In this document: positions 1 to 8,910 of the stretch, one piece after another | Position numbering within the stretch: the first letter of the stretch is position 1 | How the letters are laid out: every line of letters starts with the position of its first letter | NCBI GenBank assembly: GCA_003543135.1 | Contig: DPJG01000030.1 | Coordinates: 1-50,468 of the forward strand | From: Rheinheimera sp. | GTDB lineage: Bacteria > Pseudomonadota > Gammaproteobacteria > Enterobacterales > Alteromonadaceae | Reading direction: 5' to 3' | DNA: 50,468 bases | The notes under the pieces: model-generated | Databases searched by the model: none | What the model was told of the DNA's origin: nothing | What the model saw: the letters and a program-made list of their open reading frames with translations, nothing else | Position numbers and translations under genes: made by a program

Positions 1-6
1 GTCCGG

Positions 7-468
7 ATGACCCCGAAATACGCATGCGAGAATGAGTTTCAGACGCAAATGAACAAAACAGAAGGAGAAATATTCATTTGGGCAAACTCTCATTTTGGTA
101 GTATTAATCTGAACCATCCGGGGCCAGCATCGCAAGCAGTCTTGCAGTATTTTGCAAACTGCAGTTGCCCCATATCGGGAGTCCTGCTTGCGCTTAGTTT
201 GTACCCGTATACGTCAGATATCTGGCCAATCCGATCAGAAGATATGTCGTTTAAATATCTATTTCATTCGATAGAGATAATTCTAAATATCCGAACTGAC
301 AAACGCATACATCAATTGCTCTATCAGTTCGAACAATCCATTAAATTCAAGCAAGCCATGCATATTGCAACTATTTTCATCAGCGAGCGGTGTATATCAG
401 CTAATATATGCCCAGAGGTGATGATGTACGTTCGTAAAGTGCACGCGGAGCCGATGGTACTGCAATGA
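7..468 (+). CDS. Hypothetical protein, possibly 5'-partial
   Basis: An open frame of 153 codons from the first ATG. The same frame is open to the window edge, so the true start may lie further left. I recognise no domain. The protein looks soluble, with a Cys-containing N-terminal half and a helical C-terminal half rich in Ile, and no signal peptide. Its stop overlaps the next gene's start in an ATGA at 465-468, so the two are probably co-transcribed and translationally coupled. It runs opposite to the recombinase operon and is best read as island cargo. No function can be assigned. Confidence 0.55.
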   Translation: MTPKYACENEFQTQMNKTEGEIFIWANSHFGSINLNHPGPASQAVLQYFANCSCPISGVLLALSLYPYTSDIWPIRSEDMSFKYLFHSIEIILNIRTDKRIHQLLYQFEQSIKFKQAMHIATIFISERCISANICPEVMMYVRKVHAEPMVLQ

Positions 469-1556
469 ATGGGTTTCGAATACCAGGTGACGATACCAAA
501 TGGCAGATAGTTTGCGATAGGCTTGAGATAACGCATTCCGTTCGACGCTATCAGAAGCTATGTGAATACTTAAGTCACAAAGTTTCAATGGCTATTGGGT
601 TCAAAACTTATCTCAATTGTGTTTCGAGCAGACTTGTTTGTGCGGTAATACACCAGTTAACTGGTGTAGCTATCACTGCATCAAATTTATGCTTATACAA
701 GCAACATGAGGTTGATTTAGTCGGTGAAGTTGCCAAACTACTGTCACTACCTATCGTTAATGGGATCAATTGTCAGGTTAAACTGACCGAAAATGGCCAA
801 TTATTTTTTTATCCAATGCCTAATGCTCCTTCCCTTGCCCTGAAGAGCCTCATGGAGAACCGAGGCGTATCAGTCCGTGATACTTTATATCAATATTGGA
901 ACGTGAATGGCGATTACAGAGTAGGCGATAGACGAAATTGGCCCTCCCCTTTTTTATTGAATTTATTTCGCCAATATCCTGACCTGATGATTAAGGCTCC
1001 GGTCTCACACGACACTCCAGTGCGTCATGGTCGACTGCTCAGACACCTAAGCCGTAAATTTTCATCATCGCAAAGACTTGCCATAAATCAGTTGGAGTTA
1101 GAAACAATCATTCATGAATTCTGCCAGCAAGATTTAAAGCAATCGCGAAAAATACAGGCTTGGCTTCCGTCGGTCGGAGATATCACACAGGTCAGATATG
1201 TCGAAACACTCACTTCCGAAATACGTCAAAGCCCATATTTTTACATCAAAAATGTTTGCCCGCATAGAATAGCTAAAATTGGTAGCGCGGATCGAAGTAA
1301 CCATCGTGTAAAATCCGACGACCTCGGCGTGATTGTTGCCCTGAACTCACGGCCTGAAACAGGTGACGCGCAACGGATTGAATCGATTATAAGAAGCGAA
1401 CTAGCAAAGTTTCATATCCATCCAATTGACGGAAAAAAAGACCACTACGCGATGCATCTTATTGAACTTGCCCCGCTGGTGTTAAATATATTGGCCAACA
1501 AAAAATCACTTCATCCTTTACTTCACAGCATCACAGCAACGAGCACTTCAAAGTAA
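465..1556 (+). CDS. Hypothetical island cargo protein (363 aa)
   Basis: A 363-aa protein coupled to the preceding gene by an ATGA overlap. No family is recognised with confidence. The C-terminal third (about residues 245-320) has a pattern reminiscent of T5orf172/GIY-YIG-like domains: a YFYIK strand, then a KIG motif, then an acidic helix RIESIIRSEL. This resemblance is weak and inferred by eye. There is no signal peptide or membrane segment, so it is probably cytoplasmic. It is followed by about 210 bp with no evident gene before the convergent ATPase gene. Its position in an island next to a PHP-ATPase makes a defence or DNA-processing role possible but unproven. Confidence 0.6.
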   Translation: MNGFRIPGDDTKWQIVCDRLEITHSVRRYQKLCEYLSHKVSMAIGFKTYLNCVSSRLVCAVIHQLTGVAITASNLCLYKQHEVDLVGEVAKLLSLPIVNGINCQVKLTENGQLFFYPMPNAPSLALKSLMENRGVSVRDTLYQYWNVNGDYRVGDRRNWPSPFLLNLFRQYPDLMIKAPVSHDTPVRHGRLLRHLSRKFSSSQRLAINQLELETIIHEFCQQDLKQSRKIQAWLPSVGDITQVRYVETLTSEIRQSPYFYIKNVCPHRIAKIGSADRSNHRVKSDDLGVIVALNSRPETGDAQRIESIIRSELAKFHIHPIDGKKDHYAMHLIELAPLVLNILANKKSLHPLLHSITATSTSK

Positions 1557-1769
1557 ACAAAATGTTGAAAGCACATCGGTTGCAAAGCGTCTACCTGATT
1601 TATCTCCACAATCAGTCTTTTACTAGCCATTGCCCTCTCACAGAATGCACAACGCAAACTTCATTCTTGCGCTAAGCCGCCATGGCAAACTTATTGCTGA
1701 GGCATAAGCAATTTTCTGCAGGCGTGAAATCATACCGACCATAAACTGACATACCATTAGTGCTCAAAT

Positions 1770-3581
1770 CTAGCGTTCGAGTCGAACACGGAGCCGCCTG
1801 GCTCGCTCACGGAAAGCAGCTTCACCACCTTCGAGTATGTCACAGACTGCTTTGCGGATTGTTGCATTTTCGAGTCCGCCCGCCACATACTTGATAGGCG
1901 GCAATCCACCTGAGGGATGCGGTCCGGCTTCAGCAACAATAATCTGATCAGCATCGGTGTTTATCACGAGATTCGCGTTGTGAGTAACCATGATCACTTG
2001 GCGCTTTGCCTTAGCTGCTATGAAAAGCCCGACCAGCTCGTCGAAGACAGACTTTGGATCTAGATTCTCTTCTGGTTGATCAATGATCAGCGGCCGATCA
2101 TCGGTATCGTCAAGCGCCAGATAGAGCAACAACAGAACGATGCCGCGGGTGCCGGGCGAGAGCTTGCGGATGTCGACACCATCATAGGATATCTCGTACC
2201 GGACAATAATGTGGTCGGTACCAAAGAGCCAGTGCGCAAACTGCTTTGACCAAGCCCTGTATTCGGCCTGCTCCGTCGGAGCGTAAGGCGCGTGAGACAA
2301 CAGGTCCCGAAGGTACTTATCCATGAAAACCTTCATTGCGGACTGGATCTCGGTTACCGAACCAGTCTCCCATGCTGAACTTAGAGCTTCTGTGGCTACG
2401 GCAATAAGCGAACCCCGCCCGTAAAAGGGGCCAGTTTTGCGTCGGTCGAGAAGCTCTTCCTCAGCAAAGGTGCCCCAAGCCTGGCAGTCAGCAATCCGAC
2501 GAACTGAGAAACCGAGTTTCTTTAGCGTTCCCGACGCAGCCGAAAGGCGCGCCATCAAGGGTGCATACAGCTCTGCCAACGCATCCTGCTCTTTGACAAT
2601 AGCCTCAAATACCCTGCCATAGGCATCATCGCGCTCGCTCTGCAGGACCAAGCGTCGCGCCGCGGCACCTTCTGCATCGGTAAGACGGGTCTGCAGCGTT
2701 TGTAGCGCCGAATTCTCCAGTGCGATGCGATTGGTGAGCGCTGTATATTGGTCACGCACCAGCTTGTCGGCACTGAACAAAGCTTCCAATCGAGTCATCT
2801 CGGCGACTATTGTCGCTAGCGGCAGTGTTGAGATATCGGCCGTATCGGGTATAAGCGCGACATTGGGTTCACCGGGCGGCGGCGGGGCTCCCAGAAGCTT
2901 TTGAATCTCCGCATCTGCCCAGTTCACATACCCAGTAAGACTCTTGTCAACATCACCTTTGTAGATCAAAAGGAACTCGTCCCATTGAGCGGCAGATAGC
3001 CCGCTATTGGCGTGACGGGTCTGTGCCTGACGAAGCAACTCCGGCGAGCCGGTTGCTCGCATGGAGCGGACTTCATCCTGCAAAGCAACGAACGTGCGAC
3101 GCTGGTTCCCATAATTCTGGACAGAGCTTCGGAGCTTTTGGGCAGCTTCGCTGAGCTGAGTATGTCGGGTTAACTGGGCTTCAGTACCCCTGACAACTAG
3201 TTTGGCGCGATCAGCGGTGTAGTTGGAGATCAGCTTATTCTTTTCTCCAACCTGCTTAGTGAGCAGGGCGACAAGACTCTCTTTCTCGAACTCGCTGGCG
3301 ATACGATCGGAGATATCAGCGATCGCCTTAGCCTCTCGCACTCGCGCTTGCTGGAATCGTGAGGTCTTCTGATCGCGGAGCTCGGCAAAGTCGAGTGCCC
3401 ATTCACGTTCATCGGGTGAATGCGATTCGTAGATCACACGCTCGATCTCATTAATCAGGCCGTCTGAGACGCCTTTAGCAGAGCAAAGCTCTTCGACGAA
3501 CTGTTGGGAAAGATATCGTGCACGGGGAAATGACATATGACCGTTAGAGTCGCTGCCGTTGAGTGCGCGATTAACTGTCAT
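1770..3581 (-). CDS. TrlF-like SMC-type ATPase, C-terminal half (split gene)
   Basis: 603 codons from an ATG that lies immediately after a run of nine G. It holds the second half of a PHP-ATPase: long coiled-coil-prone helices over about residues 60-330, an ABC-signature-like LSPGTRG at about 474, the Walker B stretch PLIIDQPEENLD ending near 508, and the H-loop VTHNANLVI near 532-540. There is no Walker A; that lies in the neighbouring open frame 3578-4750. The two frames overlap by four bases and join into one protein of normal order if the G run has ten (or seven) residues. No ribosome binding site is convincing here, so independent translation is doubtful. Related proteins are found in bacterial defence islands. 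Base composition is more GC-rich than the recombinase genes beside it. Confidence 0.75.
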   Translation of the reverse strand: MTVNRALNGSDSNGHMSFPRARYLSQQFVEELCSAKGVSDGLINEIERVIYESHSPDEREWALDFAELRDQKTSRFQQARVREAKAIADISDRIASEFEKESLVALLTKQVGEKNKLISNYTADRAKLVVRGTEAQLTRHTQLSEAAQKLRSSVQNYGNQRRTFVALQDEVRSMRATGSPELLRQAQTRHANSGLSAAQWDEFLLIYKGDVDKSLTGYVNWADAEIQKLLGAPPPPGEPNVALIPDTADISTLPLATIVAEMTRLEALFSADKLVRDQYTALTNRIALENSALQTLQTRLTDAEGAAARRLVLQSERDDAYGRVFEAIVKEQDALAELYAPLMARLSAASGTLKKLGFSVRRIADCQAWGTFAEEELLDRRKTGPFYGRGSLIAVATEALSSAWETGSVTEIQSAMKVFMDKYLRDLLSHAPYAPTEQAEYRAWSKQFAHWLFGTDHIIVRYEISYDGVDIRKLSPGTRGIVLLLLYLALDDTDDRPLIIDQPEENLDPKSVFDELVGLFIAAKAKRQVIMVTHNANLVINTDADQIIVAEAGPHPSGGLPPIKYVAGGLENATIRKAVCDILEGGEAAFRERARRLRVRLER

Positions 3582-4750
3582 ACCCCCCCCCAGGTCAAGG
3601 TGGTCTTCGCGTCACCTATAAGCCGGCGTGCACGCGCTAAAAATGATGGGCTGATATTTTCATCCGCACTCCATCCGAAGGGGGTGATTGCATCGCAACC
3701 GGCTGCGATAATGTCTGCCAGAGCAGTCTTTCCCGAGCCTCGAGCTCCGATAATGGCCACTAGGCCAGGGTTGAGTGGAATGCTCGGTGAAGTTGCCCAA
3801 TCTGCATCGTCGATTCTGACATGCGAGATAACCTGAGAGGGCATTGCTGAACGTGGCGGCTGCTCCCCTACATAAGCTCGACCTTCAGGATCGATACAAG
3901 CCTGCCGGAGAGCATCGAATTCCAGCGCGCCTTTGACCCACGAAAAGCGATTATCAACGGGCTGCCCAACAGTCTTCTGCTCATGGGAATCGCTACCATG
4001 GAGACACGGCTTACATCCGTTATAGCGCGAGCGCAGTTCTTCAATGCCGATGCCTCGTTGGCCGATCCAGAAATCACGCTGCGCCGCACTACTGGTAAAG
4101 ATGATGTGAGCAAACTTTTCGATCTCTTGACGCACAGTAGCGTCGGCGGCTTGACGAACACCGGATGTGCCGTCACCAGTACTGCCAGCAACAGCAATAA
4201 GGATGTTCTTCATCGCCCATTCGCTCTCGCTAATGACCCTTCGCAGCTGATCGAAATTGACCTTGAACTGTGTAGCGCCATGTCGGAGCGCCGCGCCATC
4301 ATCAGTAATGTTAGAGTCAGCTCGTTTACCGAGCTTGATCAACTCCTCGCGCGTGCAGTCGAAACGGTCGTTGAAAGCTTGGAACTGCAAGCGCTTTAGG
4401 ATTCGCTTCACCTCAGATAAATGATCGGGATCTTCAGGGCTAACCAGCAGATGGACGTTTACAAAGCCTGTCTTGGCTGCAATATCAAGGCGAAGTTCAA
4501 TATTAGGGAATAGCAGCGACACGCCGGGCAGTCGGCCAGCAGCCTTATGCTTGAGAAACGCCTCATAGCTGTCCGTGACATAGTAGTCGGTAACGGCGAT
4601 AGCCTCGATCTGAGGAGTCAGACCTTCAAGAGTCGTGAGGTAAGAGTTCCATGGGTCGTCAGCACCAAACTGATTGTTGAGAACTGTACCTGGCGCATGA
4701 ATATGCGGCTCCCATCGATGCCATTCCGAACCACGACTGATCACTTGCAT
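3578..4750 (-). CDS. TrlF-like PHP phosphoesterase-ATPase, N-terminal half (split gene)
   Basis: I place the start at the ATG at 4750, which follows AAAGGAG by nine bases; the open frame extends upstream but without such a signal. The 390-aa product starts with a PHP-type metal phosphoesterase domain: His16-x-His18, AVTDYY, an acidic IELRLD and a C-terminal GSDSH motif. It then reaches a Walker A P-loop, GARGSGKT at about 335-342, and ends a few residues after the G9 run. Walker B and the H-loop are in 1770-3581. In full-length relatives (called TrlF family AAA-like ATPases) these parts are one polypeptide of about 1000 aa. It is therefore either a frameshifted or a phase-variable gene. Its start lies 112 bp after the recombinase operon, in the same direction. 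Confidence 0.8.
   Translation of the reverse strand: MQVISRGSEWHRWEPHIHAPGTVLNNQFGADDPWNSYLTTLEGLTPQIEAIAVTDYYVTDSYEAFLKHKAAGRLPGVSLLFPNIELRLDIAAKTGFVNVHLLVSPEDPDHLSEVKRILKRLQFQAFNDRFDCTREELIKLGKRADSNITDDGAALRHGATQFKVNFDQLRRVISESEWAMKNILIAVAGSTGDGTSGVRQAADATVRQEIEKFAHIIFTSSAAQRDFWIGQRGIGIEELRSRYNGCKPCLHGSDSHEQKTVGQPVDNRFSWVKGALEFDALRQACIDPEGRAYVGEQPPRSAMPSQVISHVRIDDADWATSPSIPLNPGLVAIIGARGSGKTALADIIAAGCDAITPFGWSADENISPSFLARARRLIGDAKTTLTWGGV
3583..3591 (-). repeat. G9 homopolymer at the break of the TrlF-like gene
   Basis: Nine C on the plus strand (nine G in the mRNA). In the upstream frame the run is read Trp-Gly-Gly-Val-stop. One added G would give Trp-Gly-Gly-Gly-Met and continue straight into the downstream frame. 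A -1 ribosomal slip or transcriptional slippage would do the same. A sequencing or assembly length error is the plain alternative. Confidence 0.9.
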
Positions 4751-4862
4751 CTGCAGAGTCTCCTTTCTGCTGGCCCAATACGTACCGATCAAAAATACAT
4801 AAAACGAAACAACATGTACAATGAAAAAACTCTGATAGGAAAAGATTGCAGAAAAGTGAGTA

Positions 4863-6146
4863 CTACCTTTTATCTTTGTAAGCCTGTAAGAACTTAAAGA
4901 GTTCATTCTCAAAATCGACATCTTTGCTTAAAGTCTCGAACAAAACGTGTGATTTATCCATTTCTGCCAGTTTTTTCTTCCGCATTTGTATTTTTATTTC
5001 TAGAGACCTGAGCAATTCAAAATTGTGCAATTTCGCAGCAATCCCCTCGCTTCTCGAAAGTGCCAGATAAGGTCTCAACGATTCGATATTTGAATGACCT
5101 GCCTTTTCAGCAGCTCTTATCAGCACGTCTTGTGCGGATTTTGGCTGCCCTCTGTCATCATACCCGTCAAATGCAGCGACTATATCAGTTAATCCCTTTG
5201 CTCTAACTCGGTGTCCTGTTCCATCTACATCGGCTTTTTTCATCAATCCAGATAGGCGGCGAGAGATGTACTCCTTATTCAGTGGCCTACCCGTTGTCGC
5301 ACCGACGAATAGGTCTGAGGGCTCCTTATAAAAACGGTCTCTCTTTTTGGCAGCTTTTATTGCAGCAAGTCGTTCTGTCTCTATATAACCTCGAATCAAC
5401 TCCATCGTTTCAGGAAGGAAGTCGAGATCCCTAAACCTTTTTCGCTTACCCAAGACCTCAACATGGAATATTTTATTTTCTCTCTGATATCTCTCAATTT
5501 CATCCCAATCTGGCACATCTGATACTTTAATCTGCAGTGCTTCCATTCTGCGTGCAGATCGTTCATATATTGTGAATATAAGAGAATCACGTACGCCAAC
5601 AGCTTCTGACTCTTCAATAGTAGTTGCATGCAGTCGCTCTAAATCTTCATTGGTTGGCGTAGGCCGTGATTTAGAATGACCTTCCGGTAGATACGGCCAT
5701 GACCATCCATTTTTTGATCGCTTTGCAGAAATTGCATAGCTCCTTTCGTCCCCATGAATTGCGACATGCTGACGAATATACTGATTTTGCTCAGCCCAAA
5801 CATAAAATGAAAAAACAGTTTGTAAAACTCCTGCCACATAAGCAGCTTTTTTGCCTTCACCTGTTTTGATATTACTGAACTCAACCAAATGCCTATCTGT
5901 TACATCTCTCCATGTTATTCTCTTCCCATTTTCGTCAAGAAACCTTAGGAAAGTCTGGAGTTGATCTGCATATGTTTTAACCGAACTAGTGGCGCCGGTA
6001 TCTTTAAGAGATTTATAAATTAAATAGTGACTTACCTCTTCAATAATACCTTTACTGTCAAAAAATACGGGGATGCCACTTGCATCAATTTCTTTAAATT
6101 TGCCTTTGATTCGACAATCTTCATCTGTTTTTTTATAAAAAATCAT
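4863..6146 (-). CDS. Tyrosine recombinase (427 aa), island integrase
   Basis: A tyrosine site-specific recombinase. An N-terminal SAM-like core-binding domain (about residues 50-150) precedes the catalytic domain. The catalytic set is complete: Arg in SARRMEAL, the beta-hairpin Lys in VLGKRKR, HRVR as His-x-x-Arg, His in AGHSN, and the nucleophile in LRPYLAL at about Tyr360. After the tyrosine there is a charged helical tail. I chose the ATG at 6146; a TTG at 6194 would add 16 residues, and neither has a strong ribosome binding site. It lies about 100 bp after the coiled-coil gene and ends the recombinase run. The set resembles Tn554-type TnpABC or the reported Gamma-Mobile-Trio (GmtX/Y/Z), but I cannot assign it to either from sequence alone. 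Confidence 0.85.
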   Translation of the reverse strand: MIFYKKTDEDCRIKGKFKEIDASGIPVFFDSKGIIEEVSHYLIYKSLKDTGATSSVKTYADQLQTFLRFLDENGKRITWRDVTDRHLVEFSNIKTGEGKKAAYVAGVLQTVFSFYVWAEQNQYIRQHVAIHGDERSYAISAKRSKNGWSWPYLPEGHSKSRPTPTNEDLERLHATTIEESEAVGVRDSLIFTIYERSARRMEALQIKVSDVPDWDEIERYQRENKIFHVEVLGKRKRFRDLDFLPETMELIRGYIETERLAAIKAAKKRDRFYKEPSDLFVGATTGRPLNKEYISRRLSGLMKKADVDGTGHRVRAKGLTDIVAAFDGYDDRGQPKSAQDVLIRAAEKAGHSNIESLRPYLALSRSEGIAAKLHNFELLRSLEIKIQMRKKKLAEMDKSHVLFETLSKDVDFENELFKFLQAYKDKR

Positions 6147-6245
6147 AGGATGCTCGGCCTTGTAAAACACCTGCGCAAAGTTAAATAAATGCAATAAACC
6201 AGTAAATCTTTCAGATTTCGTTCAAGACAAGTAGGCAATCTAGAG

Positions 6246-6827
6246 TCATCTTTCTTTATTATCTTTACCAAAATTGACCTGTGTTACGTTCGAGTGTGCA
6301 GCGATACCATCGACAACAAGGGCTTTTCGCAAAGATATCATCTCATCTCTAGCTGCCAGTAACTCCTCGCTTTTCTCCTTCAATTGTTCCACCAGTCCTT
6401 CGACTTTGCTTTGCAAAAGAAGTTTTTCTTCATTAAGTCGGTCAATTTCGGTTTTATACTTAACAAATTGGTTTGCAGTATTCTGCAAAGACTCATGAAG
6501 CTGGTTGTTTTGCCGGATAACTTCGGTTAGTTTTTGTTCCCTTGGCTTTTTGGGACGCTTCGCAAGTTTGTTGATTAAACTTAAGCACTCTGCAATTTTT
6601 GCAATTTTCCGACCGTGCTCTTGATGGGAGGTCACAAAGGAGCTTGGGCTGCCGATCTTTTCTATTCCGTAATCGGGATGTTCCCAAAGGCGTAATTTCG
6701 TTAGGCTTTTTGGAACAACTAGCTCTGAGTGGTCGCCATTTAGCTTGCCTTGCAGAAGCGATAATCGACGATCAATTTGCTCGCTCAAATTCTTCGCTTT
6801 TACTTGATTACTCAGAGGATTAACCAC
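6246..6827 (-). CDS. Coiled-coil accessory protein of recombinase module (193 aa)
   Basis: It starts at a GTG at 6827, preceded at five bases by GAGGT, and overlaps the stop of the upstream recombinase by eight bases, so translational coupling is likely. Residues from about 100 to 170 form a long heptad coiled coil rich in Glu, Leu and Lys. The N-terminal part is globular and contains LRLWEHPDYGIEKIG. Small coiled-coil proteins accompany paired recombinases in Tn554 (TnpC) and related modules, where they influence orientation or efficiency of transposition. By position and shape this is the equivalent here. No enzymatic motif is seen. Confidence 0.75.
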   Translation of the reverse strand: MVNPLSNQVKAKNLSEQIDRRLSLLQGKLNGDHSELVVPKSLTKLRLWEHPDYGIEKIGSPSSFVTSHQEHGRKIAKIAECLSLINKLAKRPKKPREQKLTEVIRQNNQLHESLQNTANQFVKYKTEIDRLNEEKLLLQSKVEGLVEQLKEKSEELLAARDEMISLRKALVVDGIAAHSNVTQVNFGKDNKER

Positions 6828-8910
6828 TCAGCACCTCAAAAGTAGTGATGCTTTCAGCTTTACTCAGCAAGTCTTGTAAAACAACTATCTGAACCCCTGA
6901 TACTTCACTCAGTACAGAACCGTGACCACAAAAATCGACTGCTTTTTGTTTAGATTCAATCTTATGACAGATTGCGTCGGCAAAACGAGATGTGTACGCA
7001 CTGTATGGACAGCCCCCACAAATTTCCTCAGAGCCATTCTGTATATTTGGTTCGCCGTTACCGTCTGCACAATTGGCATATCGTCGCAGAGTAGTTTTTT
7101 TCGGGCAAGAACATATGGTTCCCCATACTTGTTGAGTGAATTCTGATCCAACCCTCTTCATATAGCGCATTAGCTTTTCAACGACGCGCTCTCGCTCAAC
7201 AACATCCACATTTTCGCGAAAATGCCCCAACCAATCAGCCATTTTTCGCTTCATTTTCTCGCCAGCTTTACCTCCAATTTTCTCCTCGCCTGCAATAACT
7301 CGTCGCAAAAAGCTTGCGGTCCAACCTTCACCTATCTCCTTCATTTCTTTCATGAACTTTTCATCAGTGATATACCGTTTTGTCATCTCAATGTTGAAGT
7401 GGCGCAGGTGATAAGAGAGCGCACCGATGTACGCTCCCTCAAATCGATAATAATAAAGAAGCGCAAACATGCGGCGAAATTGATGAAAAGACACACTCCA
7501 GTTTTCATTTGATTCCGGATCAACAAATTTGCAGTAAAAATCTTGCAAACTGTACCTGATGGAACCGTCTCCAAGATTAACTACTTCACCATCAGAGATA
7601 TACTGCCAGAGTGAGTCGCTTTGCGAGCTCTGCCTCGCTTCGTGACTTAACTTCTCCAATACGCCAACAGCCTTTTTAACCATTACAGGGACAGGACAAA
7701 GATCATACCTCTGACTTGTTTTTTCGATGTAAATAGTCAGCCAATAAGCACCATCCCCGCGGTCTTCATCAACACACTTGAAGCCAAGATCAAAAATTTC
7801 TTCTTTACGTCTCGCAGTTAATGAGGCTATCACTGTAAAACACGCTGCAAACAGATATCGGACAACACCGTCAAGCGTAACCACCCCATAGTGCTTCCTA
7901 CGGCCATCACGAACATCAATCTTTAGGCCTTTTGCAGACAAACGATCTACAACTGCTCGAGCATCGGCTTTTTCATTTAACAAACTCAAAATTTCATCAG
8001 CATAGTCAATGACCCACTTTGCGCTTTCGCTCATTATTGCAAATGCTGTTTTTGGTGGAATTGTTCTCGTGCGCTGGGTAGCTGAACCAAACCGTGTCGC
8101 AACCTTGGATGCCCCTTCGATAAAAGGTTCTGCTCGGAAGGATTTACTTTTGAAGTAATGCTTCCAGTTCCAGATCTCGTCGAGTGGTATTAATTTTCGA
8201 TGAAGATCCTGCACTGTGATAGGCGTTGGTATTAAATCCAGATTGTCCAAAAGATCCTGATATTGAACTTTCTCTAAATCTATCTCGGGAACATGTTTTT
8301 TGAGTTGGCTTTCAAACCAGTCGACAATTTTTGGTGTGTAGGTAAGCCTACTACAAGGCAATTTATCCACTGAAGCTTGATTGTATATAACAGAGCGTCT
8401 AAATGTATTTGCTTGCCGGTATAGCGATTTATCCCCTTCTGCCAGTTGTTTTTTGATTGAACAAAACACCCTATAAGGGATATCTAATGCGAATTCAGTT
8501 CCATAGACTGCGTCGTTAACAAATGCATCAATGTGAGTTCTGGTGACGTTGTGAAGAGTTCGTATATTATATTTTCCGAGCCAGCAAATAAATCCCAGGA
8601 GGGACGTAATGCGATGCGCATGTACGTGAGCTTTGACGCTAGGGTTATGTAAGCGATAAAGTTCAACATATTCGACCACTAACTTGAAGAATTCCTTGTT
8701 TTTATGATCAGTGAGCCGGCTACCATTAAGCAGTTCGATATCTAAGTTCACAACGGTAGAGTCAATCAATTCTCCCGTTGTATCGGTTATCTCAATTGCG
8801 CAATCAGAGATAGCAATGTTGCTCAGCCACGGCCAATTATCTTTATTAAATTGAAATAATTCTTTTGTGTTGTCCGACTGGAAAATATCAACAAGCGCTA
8901 TCTTATTCAT
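6820..8910 (-). CDS. Tyrosine recombinase with C-terminal Cys cluster (696 aa)
   Basis: The start is the ATG at 8910, overlapping the upstream stop as TGATG, with GGAG eight bases before it; the open frame begins at a TTG six bases earlier. The catalytic residues are complete: Arg in TARRKEEI, Lys in IEKTSQR, HQFR as His-x-x-Arg, His in HLRHFN, and the nucleophile at about Tyr513 in MTKRYI. After the catalytic domain comes a basic helical region and a zinc-ribbon-like cluster, Cys at about 600, 602, 614, 631 and 634, ending CGGCPY. Tn554 TnpB-type recombinases share this length and Cys-rich tail. It is the most canonical large recombinase of the module. Confidence 0.85.
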   Translation of the reverse strand: MNKIALVDIFQSDNTKELFQFNKDNWPWLSNIAISDCAIEITDTTGELIDSTVVNLDIELLNGSRLTDHKNKEFFKLVVEYVELYRLHNPSVKAHVHAHRITSLLGFICWLGKYNIRTLHNVTRTHIDAFVNDAVYGTEFALDIPYRVFCSIKKQLAEGDKSLYRQANTFRRSVIYNQASVDKLPCSRLTYTPKIVDWFESQLKKHVPEIDLEKVQYQDLLDNLDLIPTPITVQDLHRKLIPLDEIWNWKHYFKSKSFRAEPFIEGASKVATRFGSATQRTRTIPPKTAFAIMSESAKWVIDYADEILSLLNEKADARAVVDRLSAKGLKIDVRDGRRKHYGVVTLDGVVRYLFAACFTVIASLTARRKEEIFDLGFKCVDEDRGDGAYWLTIYIEKTSQRYDLCPVPVMVKKAVGVLEKLSHEARQSSQSDSLWQYISDGEVVNLGDGSIRYSLQDFYCKFVDPESNENWSVSFHQFRRMFALLYYYRFEGAYIGALSYHLRHFNIEMTKRYITDEKFMKEMKEIGEGWTASFLRRVIAGEEKIGGKAGEKMKRKMADWLGHFRENVDVVERERVVEKLMRYMKRVGSEFTQQVWGTICSCPKKTTLRRYANCADGNGEPNIQNGSEEICGGCPYSAYTSRFADAICHKIESKQKAVDFCGHGSVLSEVSGVQIVVLQDLLSKAESITTFEVLSG

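Noticed and set aside
2437-4897. Plus-strand ORFs inside the TrlF-like gene
   Set aside because: They are antisense shadows of the minus-strand coding sequence, with no ribosome binding sites or recognisable motifs.
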